The position numbers were made by a program, and so were the translations under genes. Below are positions 38,720-48,991 of a stretch of DNA of 64,000 bases, in pieces. The notes below the pieces were generated by a model. The model searched no databases. It was not told the origin of the DNA and saw nothing but the letters and a program-made list of their open reading frames with translations. The DNA is taken from the NCBI GenBank assembly GCA_030697555.1, contig JAUYPV010000049.1, positions 1 through 64,000 on the forward strand, read 5' to 3'. The stretch is from Hyphomonadaceae bacterium. Its GTDB lineage: Bacteria > Pseudomonadota > Alphaproteobacteria > Caulobacterales > Hyphomonadaceae. Numbering within the stretch: the stretch's first letter is position 1; the number at the start of each line of letters is the position of its first letter.

Positions 38720-40440
38720 AGCTCATCATCCGCGAATACCTCGCCTCGTTGCGCGAACGCGAGGAGCTCGATGCGATACTTCCCGTCCTGGTCAGCGAAC
38801 TGGGATACACGGTCTTCTCCAGCCCCCAGCGTGGCACACGACAACACGGCGTCGATGTTGCGGCTGTTGGCGACCACAATGGCGAGCGAAAGGTCTTCCT
38901 CTTCACCATCAAGAAGGGTGATCTCACGCGCCAGGACTGGAACGGCGATGTCCAGGCGGTCCGTCCTTCACTCGAGGAGATCGAGGACGTCTACATCCCC
39001 ACCAAGATCCCACCTGGCTACAAGGACCTGAAGGTCGTCATCGTCATCTGTTTCGGCGGTGAGGTTCGCGAGGCGGTCCGGGCGGAGCTGACCGGCTACA
39101 CGACCCGCAAGACGACCGACACGCTCTCCTTCGAGGAATGGAACGGCGATGTCCTCGCCAGTCACCTGCTTGCGGGCGTGCTGCGGGAGGAGGTGCTCCC
39201 CAAGGCGTGGCGATCGAGCTTCCAGAAGGCGGTCGCGCTTCTGGATGAACCCGACGCCTCGTACCGTCATTTCGCGACCCTGCTCCGGCAGATGGACATC
39301 TCGGCGTCCGCACCAGCCAAGGATCGCGTGCGAGCGGCCCGCCAAATCTATCTCTCCCTCTGGATCATGTACGTTTGGGCGCGCGATGTCGGGAACCTTG
39401 AAGCGCCCTATCGCGCAAGCGAGCTCGCGGTCCTCCACGCCTGGGAGCTGGTCAAGCCTGAGATCGGCGCATCGACCGAGGCTGGCGAGGCGTTGGCGAC
39501 CGTCCTCGTGCAGCTGATCAACGTCCACCAGTCGATTGCGTCCGGGCTCATCGACGAGAAGATTACACCCCTCGCCTCCTCACGGCATGCGTTGTCGGTC
39601 GCGGTCGGATCGCGCAACCCCGTCGACGTCAACCTCAAGCTCTTCGAGGCCCTGGGCCGGCTTGCGATGCTCGGGATGTGGCACGCCTGGAGCGCCGGCA
39701 TCGGCGACGAGGCGCACAAAGAGAAGAGCATGAAGGCGGCCCAGGAACGGTTCGACAAGGGCGTCGCGATGATCCGGTCGAACCCGCACCTGCTCCTGCC
39801 GGTATGTGACTCGCAGGCGACTGATGTCGCGCTTTTCCTTGTCCTCTGGCTCACGGCGGGAGGCGACCGCGCGGGCGTGGTGTACTGGCTCACGTCGATG
39901 GCGCAGCGCCTGAACTTCGGCGTCCGCACCCGCAGTGCTTATCCGATCACTTCGAACGACTACCGGGACCTGCTGCTGCACCCGAAGGACAAGTCGGACG
40001 AGTACTTCAAGCAGAACACTGCCGGAAGCACGCTGATCCCGCTCCTGACAGCTTGGCTTTCGGGCATGGCGGAAGCCGAGGCGTCGGACGCGCTCGGCAA
40101 GCTGGCGCGCGAGAAGCTTGAGCACTGCACCATGCAGCTGTGGCTGCCGGACGAAAGTTCCGACCAGCATCTCTATCTCAACACATCCACGCATGGGCGG
40201 GGTCTGACCGATCTCGACGTCGCTGATGGCTCGGGCCTGATTTCGACCATCGCGGCGGCGGTTGACGAGAAAAGAGACTGCACCGCCCTGAGCGCGTTCC
40301 AGACCGGGAACTGGCCGATCATCCTGCTGGCCTGTCGCCACTGGCGGCTGCCTGTGCCTCCAGACTTCTGGATCTCCGCCCTTTCACCTGACGCGGCGGA
40401 CAATCCTACCGACGGCGCTCCAGACGAGGATGCCTCCTAG
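38716..40440 (+). CDS. Protein with N-terminal PD-(D/E)xK-like nuclease signature, candidate defence component B
   Basis: ELGYTVFSSPQRGTRQHGVDVAAVGDHNGERKVFLFTIKKGDLTRQDWN; ATGA overlap with component A. Confidence 0.7.
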   Translation: MKLIIREYLASLREREELDAILPVLVSELGYTVFSSPQRGTRQHGVDVAAVGDHNGERKVFLFTIKKGDLTRQDWNGDVQAVRPSLEEIEDVYIPTKIPPGYKDLKVVIVICFGGEVREAVRAELTGYTTRKTTDTLSFEEWNGDVLASHLLAGVLREEVLPKAWRSSFQKAVALLDEPDASYRHFATLLRQMDISASAPAKDRVRAARQIYLSLWIMYVWARDVGNLEAPYRASELAVLHAWELVKPEIGASTEAGEALATVLVQLINVHQSIASGLIDEKITPLASSRHALSVAVGSRNPVDVNLKLFEALGRLAMLGMWHAWSAGIGDEAHKEKSMKAAQERFDKGVAMIRSNPHLLLPVCDSQATDVALFLVLWLTAGGDRAGVVYWLTSMAQRLNFGVRTRSAYPITSNDYRDLLLHPKDKSDEYFKQNTAGSTLIPLLTAWLSGMAEAEASDALGKLAREKLEHCTMQLWLPDESSDQHLYLNTSTHGRGLTDLDVADGSGLISTIAAAVDEKRDCTALSAFQTGNWPIILLACRHWRLPVPPDFWISALSPDAADNPTDGAPDEDAS

Positions 40441-40770
40441 ACGCGCCGATGGGGGCCGGTCAGTCCCCGAGACGATCGTCACCGATGGTCTGGCCTCGTA
40501 CGGCTCAGTGCCGAAAGCGCTCGGCCTGGAAGAGCGCCATCGACCAGGCCGGCTGCGCGAGAACAACCGCGCCGAGAATTCGCATCTCGCGATCCGGCGA
40601 TGCGAGCGCAATATGCTCGGGTTCAAGTCCCTGCCCTCGGCGCAGCCTTCCTCCCCACGGACGCCGCGATCTACAACGCATTCGATTTTCAGCGCCACAT
40701 GATCTGCCGGCCGACACTGAGGCGTTATCGGGCGCGCGCGGATTCCGTATGGGCTAAGGCGGCAGCTTAA
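40433..40770 (+). pseudogene. IS6-family transposase remnant (C-terminal part, frameshifted)
   Basis: PETIVTDGLASYGSVPKALGLEERHRPGRLRENNRAENSHLAIRRCERNMLGFKS, then in another frame AIYNAFDFQRHMICRPTLRRYRARADSVWAKAAA*. Confidence 0.85.
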
Positions 40771-40961
40771 GGGCAGAGGCGCACTTCGCGCCGAAGTCCA
40801 CGCCCGCAAGTTATCCTGACGCCCCCTTGAGCCGTCCAACCGCCAATCAATGTCGCGGCGGCATAGATGCGTCGTTTAATGAATTTTCCCGCCGACAGAT
40901 CATGTGGAAGGGTCGCCGTGCAGAAAACAATAAAAAGTGTACCTGCGGGAGGAGTTAAAGC

Positions 40962-43133
40962 ATGAAGAGGGCCTTACTATGTTCGGCGCAATTGTGTGCG
41001 ACCACTTTTTTGCTCGCGGCTGCTTCGCCCGCGGTCGCGCAAGTCACGGCTGAAGAACAAGCTTCAGATGTAATCGTTGTGACAGCGCGCAGACGAGAGG
41101 AGAGTCTGCAGGACGTTCCCTCCTCTGTTCAAGTCATTGGCCAAGAGCAGATCAACTCTATGAATGCGCGCTCGCTCGCCGAACTCAATGGAGCCACGCC
41201 CAACGTCAGCATGGATCCGCAAAATGGCACGATCACAATTCGGGGCATCAGTTCGAACGCGCGAAACGCGGGCTTCGAGGCGGGGGCCGCGGTATATATT
41301 GACGGCGTCTACCAGGGCCGGCCCGTCGGCAATAATCAGAACCTCGTCGACATCGCCCAAGTGGAGGTCCTGCGAGGACCGCAGGGCACGCTCTTTGGTA
41401 AGAACACGACCGCGGGAGCCTACAACATCACGACCGTTCGCCCGGGCGATGAGTTTCACGGTTCTGGCTATCTGCGTTTAGGTGAACAGGATCAGCGAGA
41501 ATTCGCAGGCTACGTGGCGGGACCGCTTGTCGAAGATGTGCTAGGCGGCAAGCTCGCGGTCTTTCGGCAAACACAAGATGGGTATCAACACGATTCTGGC
41601 ACCGGGCGTGACTACGGCAATGTTGACGCATATGGCGCCCGTGCGGAGCTGAACCTCACCGTCGGCGGGTGGGATCTCGCTCTGCGCGGAGACTACTCTT
41701 GGGACCTCGGCGAGGCGGCTAGACAAGAGCCAGTGCAAGGCCCACTCACGGGCAGGTCGCTGCAGGTGTCGCCAGGCATCGACACCATCCACTCCGACAT
41801 ACAGCAGGAGTCCGAAGTTCACGGTGGCGGCCTTTCCTTCACAGCGGAACGCGACCTGGGCTTCGCCACGCTGACGTCCATTACCGCTTGGCGGGAATTG
41901 GCCTCGGAAATCGTCGTCGATGATGATTATGGAACGGCCGGGACAACGACATTTCCAGCCTACGTGTTCGTGCCTGCCCTAGCGAACATCTATCACCATT
42001 ACGACGACGAGGGACGCCATTTCAGCCAAGAGATTCGGCTAGCTTCGCCGTCCGACAGCTTTGTCACCTATGTGGCGGGCCTCTACTATTTCAGTCAGGA
42101 GCTCGACAGTCGTCGGGACTACGTGGCTGGTTACGCGCCAAACTTCTTCATCAACAACTCCAACGTCGAGACGACCGCCTATGCCGCGTTCGCGAACGTT
42201 GATTTGAACGCCACCGATCGGCTGACCTTCACCGCGGGCCTTCGTTACACCCACGAAGAAAAAGATCTTGCCTATTTTCAACAAGGAAACATCGGGTATC
42301 CGACCATTCCTCAAACTACGGACAGCGTCTCCGATAACGACCTGTCCCCCGCGTTGAGTGTGAGCTACCACTTCACGTCAGACGTCATGGGGTATGCGAC
42401 GGCAAGCAGAGGATACAAGTCTGGCGGATGGAATCCGGAGTTGACGCTACAGACCACAGTCCAAGGTATTCGCTTCGAGTCCGAGCAAAACACCAATTAC
42501 GAACTTGGACTGCGAACGCAATTCTTCGACCGGCAATTGACGGTAAACGCGACCCTCTATCACATGGACTACACTGATCTGCAGGTGTCGCGCTTCCTCG
42601 GCGCCGGCGGCCTCGTCATCAGCAACGCTGGTGAGGCCGCTATCGAAGGCCTCGAGCTCGAGGCGATTGCCCGGCCAACCACTTGGTTGCGTCTTTCCGC
42701 TGGCGCCGCGCTTAATGAAGCGAAGTATGGCGACTTCAACCTGGAAGGCGGCGCGCCATTCCCCTACAGCGGCCAAGATTTGACGAACTCGCCGCGGCGG
42801 ACCGGCTTTGTGGCGGCCGATATTGATCTGCCGATCGCGTCGTCATGGTCGTTCCTCGCTCATGGAGACTATCGATACATCGGCGAGCGCTACTTCAATG
42901 ATGGACGCACGCACCCCAGCGGCAACGGCGCGGTAGCGGAAAGCTACGCTATAGCAAACGTGAATTTTGGCATTCGATCCGATAACGGTTTGGAAATCAT
43001 CGCGTACGCCAACAACATTGGTGACGAGCGCGGCGTCATCTCCCGTTCGACCGACTTTCTAGGTTATAACTACCTCCTCGAACGCTATACCTCGCCACGC
43101 CAAGTCGGCGTCAGGATTGGATATTCGTTCTAA
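40962..43133 (+). CDS. TonB-dependent outer-membrane receptor
   Basis: Signal peptide, DVIVVTARRREESLQDVPSSVQVI plug, VEVLRGPQGTLFGKNTTAGAYNITT, terminal RIGYSF. Confidence 0.95.
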   Translation: MKRALLCSAQLCATTFLLAAASPAVAQVTAEEQASDVIVVTARRREESLQDVPSSVQVIGQEQINSMNARSLAELNGATPNVSMDPQNGTITIRGISSNARNAGFEAGAAVYIDGVYQGRPVGNNQNLVDIAQVEVLRGPQGTLFGKNTTAGAYNITTVRPGDEFHGSGYLRLGEQDQREFAGYVAGPLVEDVLGGKLAVFRQTQDGYQHDSGTGRDYGNVDAYGARAELNLTVGGWDLALRGDYSWDLGEAARQEPVQGPLTGRSLQVSPGIDTIHSDIQQESEVHGGGLSFTAERDLGFATLTSITAWRELASEIVVDDDYGTAGTTTFPAYVFVPALANIYHHYDDEGRHFSQEIRLASPSDSFVTYVAGLYYFSQELDSRRDYVAGYAPNFFINNSNVETTAYAAFANVDLNATDRLTFTAGLRYTHEEKDLAYFQQGNIGYPTIPQTTDSVSDNDLSPALSVSYHFTSDVMGYATASRGYKSGGWNPELTLQTTVQGIRFESEQNTNYELGLRTQFFDRQLTVNATLYHMDYTDLQVSRFLGAGGLVISNAGEAAIEGLELEAIARPTTWLRLSAGAALNEAKYGDFNLEGGAPFPYSGQDLTNSPRRTGFVAADIDLPIASSWSFLAHGDYRYIGERYFNDGRTHPSGNGAVAESYAIANVNFGIRSDNGLEIIAYANNIGDERGVISRSTDFLGYNYLLERYTSPRQVGVRIGYSF

Positions 43134-43151
43134 CCCGCGAAAAACCGTGAC

Positions 43152-43180
43152 AGCCGGATGGCGCAAGTCATCCGGCTTTT
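43152..43180 (+). terminator. Terminator after TonB receptor
   Basis: AGCCGGATG-gcgcaagt-CATCCGGCT-TTTT. Confidence 0.75.
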
Positions 43181-43235
43181 GCGTTTCACTACTTCGCCCG
43201 ACCACGCACTCGCCAGAAGGCAGTCGATTTCACGC

Positions 43236-44762
43236 ATGCAACTGACGCAAGGCCTTCACCGCTGCCGCGACCTCTTCCCGAACCGGGCAGCCACGATATG
43301 TGCGGGCAGGACCAAGACTTGGGCTACTCTGGTCGATCGAATTGCTCGCCTTGCGGGGGGCTTTCAAAAGATTGGCGTCATGCCGGGAGACCGGGTGGTC
43401 ATTCTCTCACTTAACAGCGATTACTTTGTCGAGGCGCTTTACGCCGCCGCTTGGGTTGGCGCCGTTTTCGTCCCGTTCAACACACGATGGGCGAAAGCCG
43501 AGATCGAGCACGCCGTCAATGATTGCGAGCCGAGGATCGCTCTATTGGACGATACTTTCGCTTCGCACACCGAGGCGTTCTCCGCTCGTGGCGTCAAGGT
43601 GCTGCATATGGAACAAACCCATGGCGCGGATTCGCTTGAATGTCTGATCCAAAGCTCTCCTCCCGCCGACGACAGACGCAAGAAGGGCGAGACACTCGCT
43701 GGCATATTCTACACGGGTGGAACGACAGGCCGCTCCAAGGGCGTGAAGCTCAGCCACAGAAACATCCTAAGTAGCTTCTTCTCCCTTCACGCGATCGCGC
43801 TGTACCCCTCGGAGACAATCTTCCTGCATACGCCGCCAATGTTTCACCTGGCGGACGCGGGGCTGCTTTTTGGACTAACGCAGCTTGGCGCGACGCACGT
43901 GATCTTGCCCGGCTTTGAGCCGGGCTCGACATTGCGCGCCATCGAGCAGCACCGCGTCTCGGCGTTGGTTCTCGTGCCGACCATGATCGGCATGCTCTGC
44001 GAAGCACTACGCGACGCCGCGGTCGATCTCTCAAGCGTCGGCATGCTGTCCTACGGCGCCTCGCCGATTTCGAGCGCGGTTCTTGAGCGCGCCATGGCGG
44101 CCTTTCCCAACGCGCGCTTCGTGCAGGGCTATGGTCAAACCGAATTATCTCCCGCCGCCACCGTGTTGGATCACGCGGACCATTTGGCCGGACGCCTGCA
44201 ATCGGCCGGACGCGCGATCCCTGGCGTCGACGTTCGCATCGTGAACGAATCCATGGCGGAGCTAGAGCGAGGCGCCATTGGGGAAATCGTCGTGCGCGGC
44301 GCCAATGTGATGCTCGGCTATTGGCGCCAACCCGAGCTTACCGCCAAGACGATCGTGAACGACTGGCTTCGCACTGGCGATGCGGGCTATCTGGATGTAG
44401 ATGGCTATCTCTACCTCGTCGACCGCGTGAAAGACATGATCGTGAGTGGCGGGGAGAATGTGTACTCGGCCGAAGTCGAGGACGCGCTCATGCGCCATCC
44501 CAGTATCATGCAGTGCGCGGTCATTGGCGTGCCCGACGACCGATGGGGCGAGCGTGTGCACGCGGTGCTGTATTTGCGCCCTGGCGCGAAACTCGACGAA
44601 GCCGATCTCATCGCCCATTGCGAGCCCTTGATCGCGAACTACAAGCGTCCCCGCTCGTTCGAGCTGCGCGACAGTCCGCTTCCGTTATCCGGCGTCGGCA
44701 AGATATTGAAGACCGAGCTTCGCAAACCATACTGGCAAGATCGATCACGCAATGTCGGCTGA
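43236..44762 (+). CDS. AMP-dependent acyl-CoA synthetase/ligase
   Basis: IFYTGGTTGRSKGVKLSHRN, FVQGYGQTELSP, DWLRTGDAGYLDVDGYLYLVDRVKDMIVSGGENVY; the ORF's GTG/ATG at 43158 lies inside the terminator so 43236 is preferred. Confidence 0.92.
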   Translation: MQLTQGLHRCRDLFPNRAATICAGRTKTWATLVDRIARLAGGFQKIGVMPGDRVVILSLNSDYFVEALYAAAWVGAVFVPFNTRWAKAEIEHAVNDCEPRIALLDDTFASHTEAFSARGVKVLHMEQTHGADSLECLIQSSPPADDRRKKGETLAGIFYTGGTTGRSKGVKLSHRNILSSFFSLHAIALYPSETIFLHTPPMFHLADAGLLFGLTQLGATHVILPGFEPGSTLRAIEQHRVSALVLVPTMIGMLCEALRDAAVDLSSVGMLSYGASPISSAVLERAMAAFPNARFVQGYGQTELSPAATVLDHADHLAGRLQSAGRAIPGVDVRIVNESMAELERGAIGEIVVRGANVMLGYWRQPELTAKTIVNDWLRTGDAGYLDVDGYLYLVDRVKDMIVSGGENVYSAEVEDALMRHPSIMQCAVIGVPDDRWGERVHAVLYLRPGAKLDEADLIAHCEPLIANYKRPRSFELRDSPLPLSGVGKILKTELRKPYWQDRSRNVG

Positions 44763-44773
44763 GCGCCCGTCAC

Positions 44774-45373
44774 TCACGGCGACGCGCGCAGAAACCTCCC
44801 GATCAGGGTCTCCAATGCTTCGCCGAACTTCGCGGCGTTGAGTTTGGGGTCACGGACGGCGAGCGTCTTACACCCGTCGAGAATGCTGATGAGAATAATC
44901 GCGGCCATGTCCGGATCGAGACTGGTATCGATCTTTCCGCGTTTTTGGCCGTCGCGCAGGAACTCGGCCAAGAGCTTGCGCATGCCCGCCGTGTGCTCTC
45001 GTAGCGCCTTGGCGATCGCTGGATTTCGGCCGGCTTCCGACAGGATTTCCAACAGCACGCCGCCGCCGCCACTTAGTTTCTTGTACGATCGGAATCTCTC
45101 GACCTCCGCCAACACGGCGTCGACCGGGTCGGGTTGGTCAACGAGACGCGCAAGGCCCGTCTCCACATACTCAAGGCCCCTGGCCGAAATGGCGTTCATG
45201 ATCGCCACCTTGCTCTCGAAATAATGATAAAGGTGGCCAGGGCTGATGCCCGCCTCATCGCAGATCTGGGCGATCGTCGTCGCGTGAAAGCCCCGCCGCG
45301 CGATGCACCGCTCGGCGGCGTCGAGAATTTCCGCGCTCTTGGCGTCGTGTTTCGCTGTGTCGACCGTCCGCAT
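44774..45373 (-). CDS. TetR-family regulator
   Basis: ILDAAERCIARRGFHATTIAQICDEAGISPGHLYHYFESKVAI. Confidence 0.92.
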   Translation of the reverse strand: MRTVDTAKHDAKSAEILDAAERCIARRGFHATTIAQICDEAGISPGHLYHYFESKVAIMNAISARGLEYVETGLARLVDQPDPVDAVLAEVERFRSYKKLSGGGGVLLEILSEAGRNPAIAKALREHTAGMRKLLAEFLRDGQKRGKIDTSLDPDMAAIILISILDGCKTLAVRDPKLNAAKFGEALETLIGRFLRASP

Positions 45374-45482
45374 CTCGCATCCATTGTTCGAGCAAATGCT
45401 CTATTATTCGTTGACACCGAATTACGCATCAAGATAGTTAGTGCGTCCACTCTATTTTAGAAGCTTGAGCGAGATAAAGCGC

Positions 45483-46373
45483 ATGAGATTGGTCGTAATG
45501 ACCGGGGGCACCGCTGGGATCGGGCTCGCGGCGGTCAAGGAGATGCGGCGCGACCGCGACGTCCGGGTGCTGGTCGGCGCTCGTGGCGCCGATCCGTCCG
45601 ACGGCGATCGTTTCCCACTCGATCTTGGCCGGCTCGAAAACGTCCGAAGCTTCGCGTCGATCATTGAGCGGGCGCGGGGCGAGACGGCCATCGACGCCCT
45701 CGTGCTCAACGCCGGCTTGCAGTTCAGCGATGTCGCGCACCGGACCGAGGACGGGTACGAGACGACGTTCGCCGTGAACCATCTCGCGCATTTCTTATTG
45801 CTGCGCCTGCTCATGCCCGCCCTTGCGCGGAACGCCATCGTGGTCATCACATCAAGCAATTTGCATGACCCGCGTCTGAACAAGGTCGCTCCCCCACAAC
45901 ATGCCGACATCGCGAAACTGGCGCGCGGCGAGGGCGAACTCGATGGGCCAAGGGGCGCGATGGCGGGCTTGCGGCTCTATGCGGCATCCAAGCTCTTGAA
46001 CATCATGACCGCCAGGGCGCTCGCGACGTCGCCTTTCGCACGCGAGCGTGGACTGCGCGTGATCGCCTACAACCCCGGCCTCACGCCAGGCACGAAGCTC
46101 ACGCGCAGCCACCCTACCGCGTTTCGAATTCCACATGGCTTCATTCTATCCATTCTGGCGCCCATCCAGCGCATGAACACCGTCGCGGGCGGCGGCAAGA
46201 TCCTCGCAGATCTTGCTCTGGGCGCGGCCACGCCACCGGTGGGAGAGTTCTACGCATCCCACGTAAAGCGCCGCTTGGAATGGACGACCCCTTCCGAAGC
46301 CGTCATGGACGAGAGCCAAACGGCGAAAGTCTGGCGCGATAGCGCGATCATGCTCAACCTGCCGCAAACCTGA
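45483..46373 (+). CDS. Short-chain dehydrogenase/reductase
   Basis: VVMTGGTAGIGLAAVKEM, LVLNAGLQ, YAASKLLNI. Confidence 0.88.
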   Translation: MRLVVMTGGTAGIGLAAVKEMRRDRDVRVLVGARGADPSDGDRFPLDLGRLENVRSFASIIERARGETAIDALVLNAGLQFSDVAHRTEDGYETTFAVNHLAHFLLLRLLMPALARNAIVVITSSNLHDPRLNKVAPPQHADIAKLARGEGELDGPRGAMAGLRLYAASKLLNIMTARALATSPFARERGLRVIAYNPGLTPGTKLTRSHPTAFRIPHGFILSILAPIQRMNTVAGGGKILADLALGAATPPVGEFYASHVKRRLEWTTPSEAVMDESQTAKVWRDSAIMLNLPQT

Positions 46374-46383
46374 GATTTGACCG

Positions 46384-47613
46384 ATGTTGCCGCGCGGCTC
46401 TCTATCCTTCGCCGCACTGCGAACACCACAATTTCGCTGGCTTCTCGGCACGTTCACGTTGGCCATGATGGCCGACAACATCGAGCACGTGATCACCTAT
46501 TGGGTGATATTTCGAGAGTTTCAATCGCCCGCCCTGGGCGGCTTCGCCGTGTTGTCGCACTGGTTGCCGTATCTGCTCTTTTCTTTTCCCCTGGGAGCGC
46601 TGGCGGACCGCATCGATGCGCGCCCGCTCGTCTTGTTTGGCATGGCGTTGTTTGTCAGCGTGTCACTGGGATGGGGCTATTTCTTTCTGACCGACACCCT
46701 CGAGATGTGGCACGCGACGGTGCTTCTGGTTTTGCACGGGTGCGCGGGCGTCTGCTGGATCGCGCCGGGACAAATGTTGCTGCACCGACTGGTGGCCGAC
46801 GAAGACTTGCAAAGCGCCATTAGGCTGAGCGCCACCGGGCGCTACCTTGGCGTTCTCGCGGGCCCCGCCATTGGCGCGGCGATGCTGTTTTGGCTGGGCC
46901 CCATCACCGGCATGTTCTTGAACGCTTGTTTCTATATCCCGGCGATGGCGTGGCTCATGAGCCTCCCGGCCAGGCGCGCGCCGGGACCCGCGCAGCGCAT
47001 TCCAAATGAACGCTTGGGATCAACGCTGCGCGTCATCGCCAACCGGCCAGCGATCGCCACGATGACGGTGCTGTGCACCGCAGCCGCCGCGCTCGTCGGC
47101 AACAGCTACCAGGCCCAAATGCCGATCTTTGCGATTGACCTGGGCCAAGGCGACCCGGACGGCTTTTACGCCGCCTTGCTGGCCGCGGACGCCGCTGGCG
47201 CGCTTGTCGGCGGTCTCGCACTCGAAGCGAGCGGGAAACTAAATCCGGGCGCGCGCCTTGCGCTTCTGCTCGCGCTCGCGTGGTGCGCCGCGCTCGCGAT
47301 CTTCGCAGTCTCCGGGTCCTATGCGTTGGCGCTGGGGTGCCTCTTCGTGGCCGGATTTTTCGAGCTCGCCTTCAGCAGCATGGCGCAGACGGTGGTTCAA
47401 CTCGAAGCCCCCAACGATGTGCGCGGGCGCATACTCGGCGTCTTCGCGACCGGCTCCTTGGGGTTTCGCGCCTTTTCCGGGATAACGGTGGGCCTTCTCG
47501 GCGTTGTTTACGGCGTCCACGTCTCGCTCGCGCTATCGTGCGCAGTATTGTTCGCGGTGATCGTCCTGCTTCTCATCCTTGGCCGGGGCCCGACGCGGAA
47601 GAAAACGGCGTAG
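46384..47613 (+). CDS. MFS transporter
   Basis: 12-TM protein with FPLGALADRIDARPLVLFG. Confidence 0.85.
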   Translation: MLPRGSLSFAALRTPQFRWLLGTFTLAMMADNIEHVITYWVIFREFQSPALGGFAVLSHWLPYLLFSFPLGALADRIDARPLVLFGMALFVSVSLGWGYFFLTDTLEMWHATVLLVLHGCAGVCWIAPGQMLLHRLVADEDLQSAIRLSATGRYLGVLAGPAIGAAMLFWLGPITGMFLNACFYIPAMAWLMSLPARRAPGPAQRIPNERLGSTLRVIANRPAIATMTVLCTAAAALVGNSYQAQMPIFAIDLGQGDPDGFYAALLAADAAGALVGGLALEASGKLNPGARLALLLALAWCAALAIFAVSGSYALALGCLFVAGFFELAFSSMAQTVVQLEAPNDVRGRILGVFATGSLGFRAFSGITVGLLGVVYGVHVSLALSCAVLFAVIVLLLILGRGPTRKKTA

Positions 47614-47699
47614 AGGCTTCCACCGATTGGTGCGATCTATTGCCTCTCGCCGCGACGTTTACGAACTGACCGCGCAGTAGGAAGGAATTGGCTGCGATC

Positions 47700-48608
47700 A
47701 TGGACATTCGCCTCACGCATGTCGCGCACGCGATCGCGGTCGCCCGCACGGGGTCTTTCACCGCCGCGGCGAAAGACATCGGCATCACCCAATCGGCGGT
47801 CACCCGAGGCGTCGCCGACCTTGAGCGGCAAATAGGCTACGAAATATTCCACAGAACCTCCCGCCGGGTTCTGCTCACGGACCGCGGACGAATCTTCATC
47901 GAAAGCGCCGAGCGCCTTCTCGCCGATGCGCGGACGCTCCTCTCCAGTCAAGCGTCCGGAGACGCATTCGCGGACACGCTTCGGGTCGGCATTTGTCCGG
48001 CTGCCCTTGAATGGATGCTGTTCGAACCAACGATCGCGCTCCAACGCAAGCATCCCAACCTTCGTTTCGATCTAAGCTCCTCAAGCTTCGAACGCATGGT
48101 CCAATCGCTGCTAGCCGGCAGTGTCGATGTCGCGGTGGGTTTCGCCGGCGCGTTCGCTGAATGGCCAGAGCTTCATCTTGAGCCCATTCCCGCGCTCAAC
48201 ACGACGCTCTTCGCGCGCAACGGCCATCCTATCCTCGAACACAAGATCGCAAGCCCCGACATGCTGGTCGCCTACGATCTGGTGCTGCCCTCGGGCCTGC
48301 GCCCCCATGGCGTGGCTTTTCAAGCGCTTTACGAGCACCACGGGATCGACTGGAGAAGGCGCGTCCACATCGTCGACTATTTTCCGATCACCAAGGAGAT
48401 CGTTCTCAAGTCCAACGCCCTCGCCGTCGCTCCATCGGATTACGTCGCGACGGCGCGGATGAAGCGTCTCTTCACCAGCGTCCGGGTCGACGGCTTCTCG
48501 ATCGATTTCTCGACGCCCATGTGCTGCGCGACGCGCGCGCGTTGGCGTCAGACCCCGGCGGTGCGCGAATTCATCATCACGACAAGGAAATCCACCACCA
48601 AACGTTGA
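47700..48608 (+). CDS. LysR-family regulator
   Basis: IRLTHVAHAIAVARTGSFTAAAKDIGITQSAVTRGVADLERQIGYEIFHRTSRRVLLTDRG. Confidence 0.93.
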   Translation: MDIRLTHVAHAIAVARTGSFTAAAKDIGITQSAVTRGVADLERQIGYEIFHRTSRRVLLTDRGRIFIESAERLLADARTLLSSQASGDAFADTLRVGICPAALEWMLFEPTIALQRKHPNLRFDLSSSSFERMVQSLLAGSVDVAVGFAGAFAEWPELHLEPIPALNTTLFARNGHPILEHKIASPDMLVAYDLVLPSGLRPHGVAFQALYEHHGIDWRRRVHIVDYFPITKEIVLKSNALAVAPSDYVATARMKRLFTSVRVDGFSIDFSTPMCCATRARWRQTPAVREFIITTRKSTTKR

Positions 48609-48991
48609 CGCCTGGGGACGCGACCGCGACCGCGCGCGGCGCGTGTCCTGTCGCGCGAAGCGCTTGGGATCGATGTGAAAGAGAGGCTCCCCGCGGACGC
48701 CGGCCGTCGTCGCTCGCGCCGCGCCCGGCGTCTTGCTGATACTGGCCTGAATAGATGGGCATATTAATGAATTTATACGGAGGCGATGCCTGTGACAGGT
48801 TGAGGCCCGAAGCCGCGCACGGAACGTCGGAGGGGAAGGTGTCGAGACAATATCGCGCCCGCCACCGCGCGAACCAAACCGCGCTCCCACACGCTGTCAC
48901 CACGAGCAAGTCGCGCGGCGCGCCGAACCCACAAGTCCGCGCATTTAGCGGGCGTTTGAATTCAGCGGTTACCCCGCTCGCCGTTCTGGAG

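Noticed and set aside
43158-43235. Upstream start for the acyl-CoA ligase
   Set aside because: Falls inside a strong terminator hairpin; ATG at 43236 fits the family N-terminus better.
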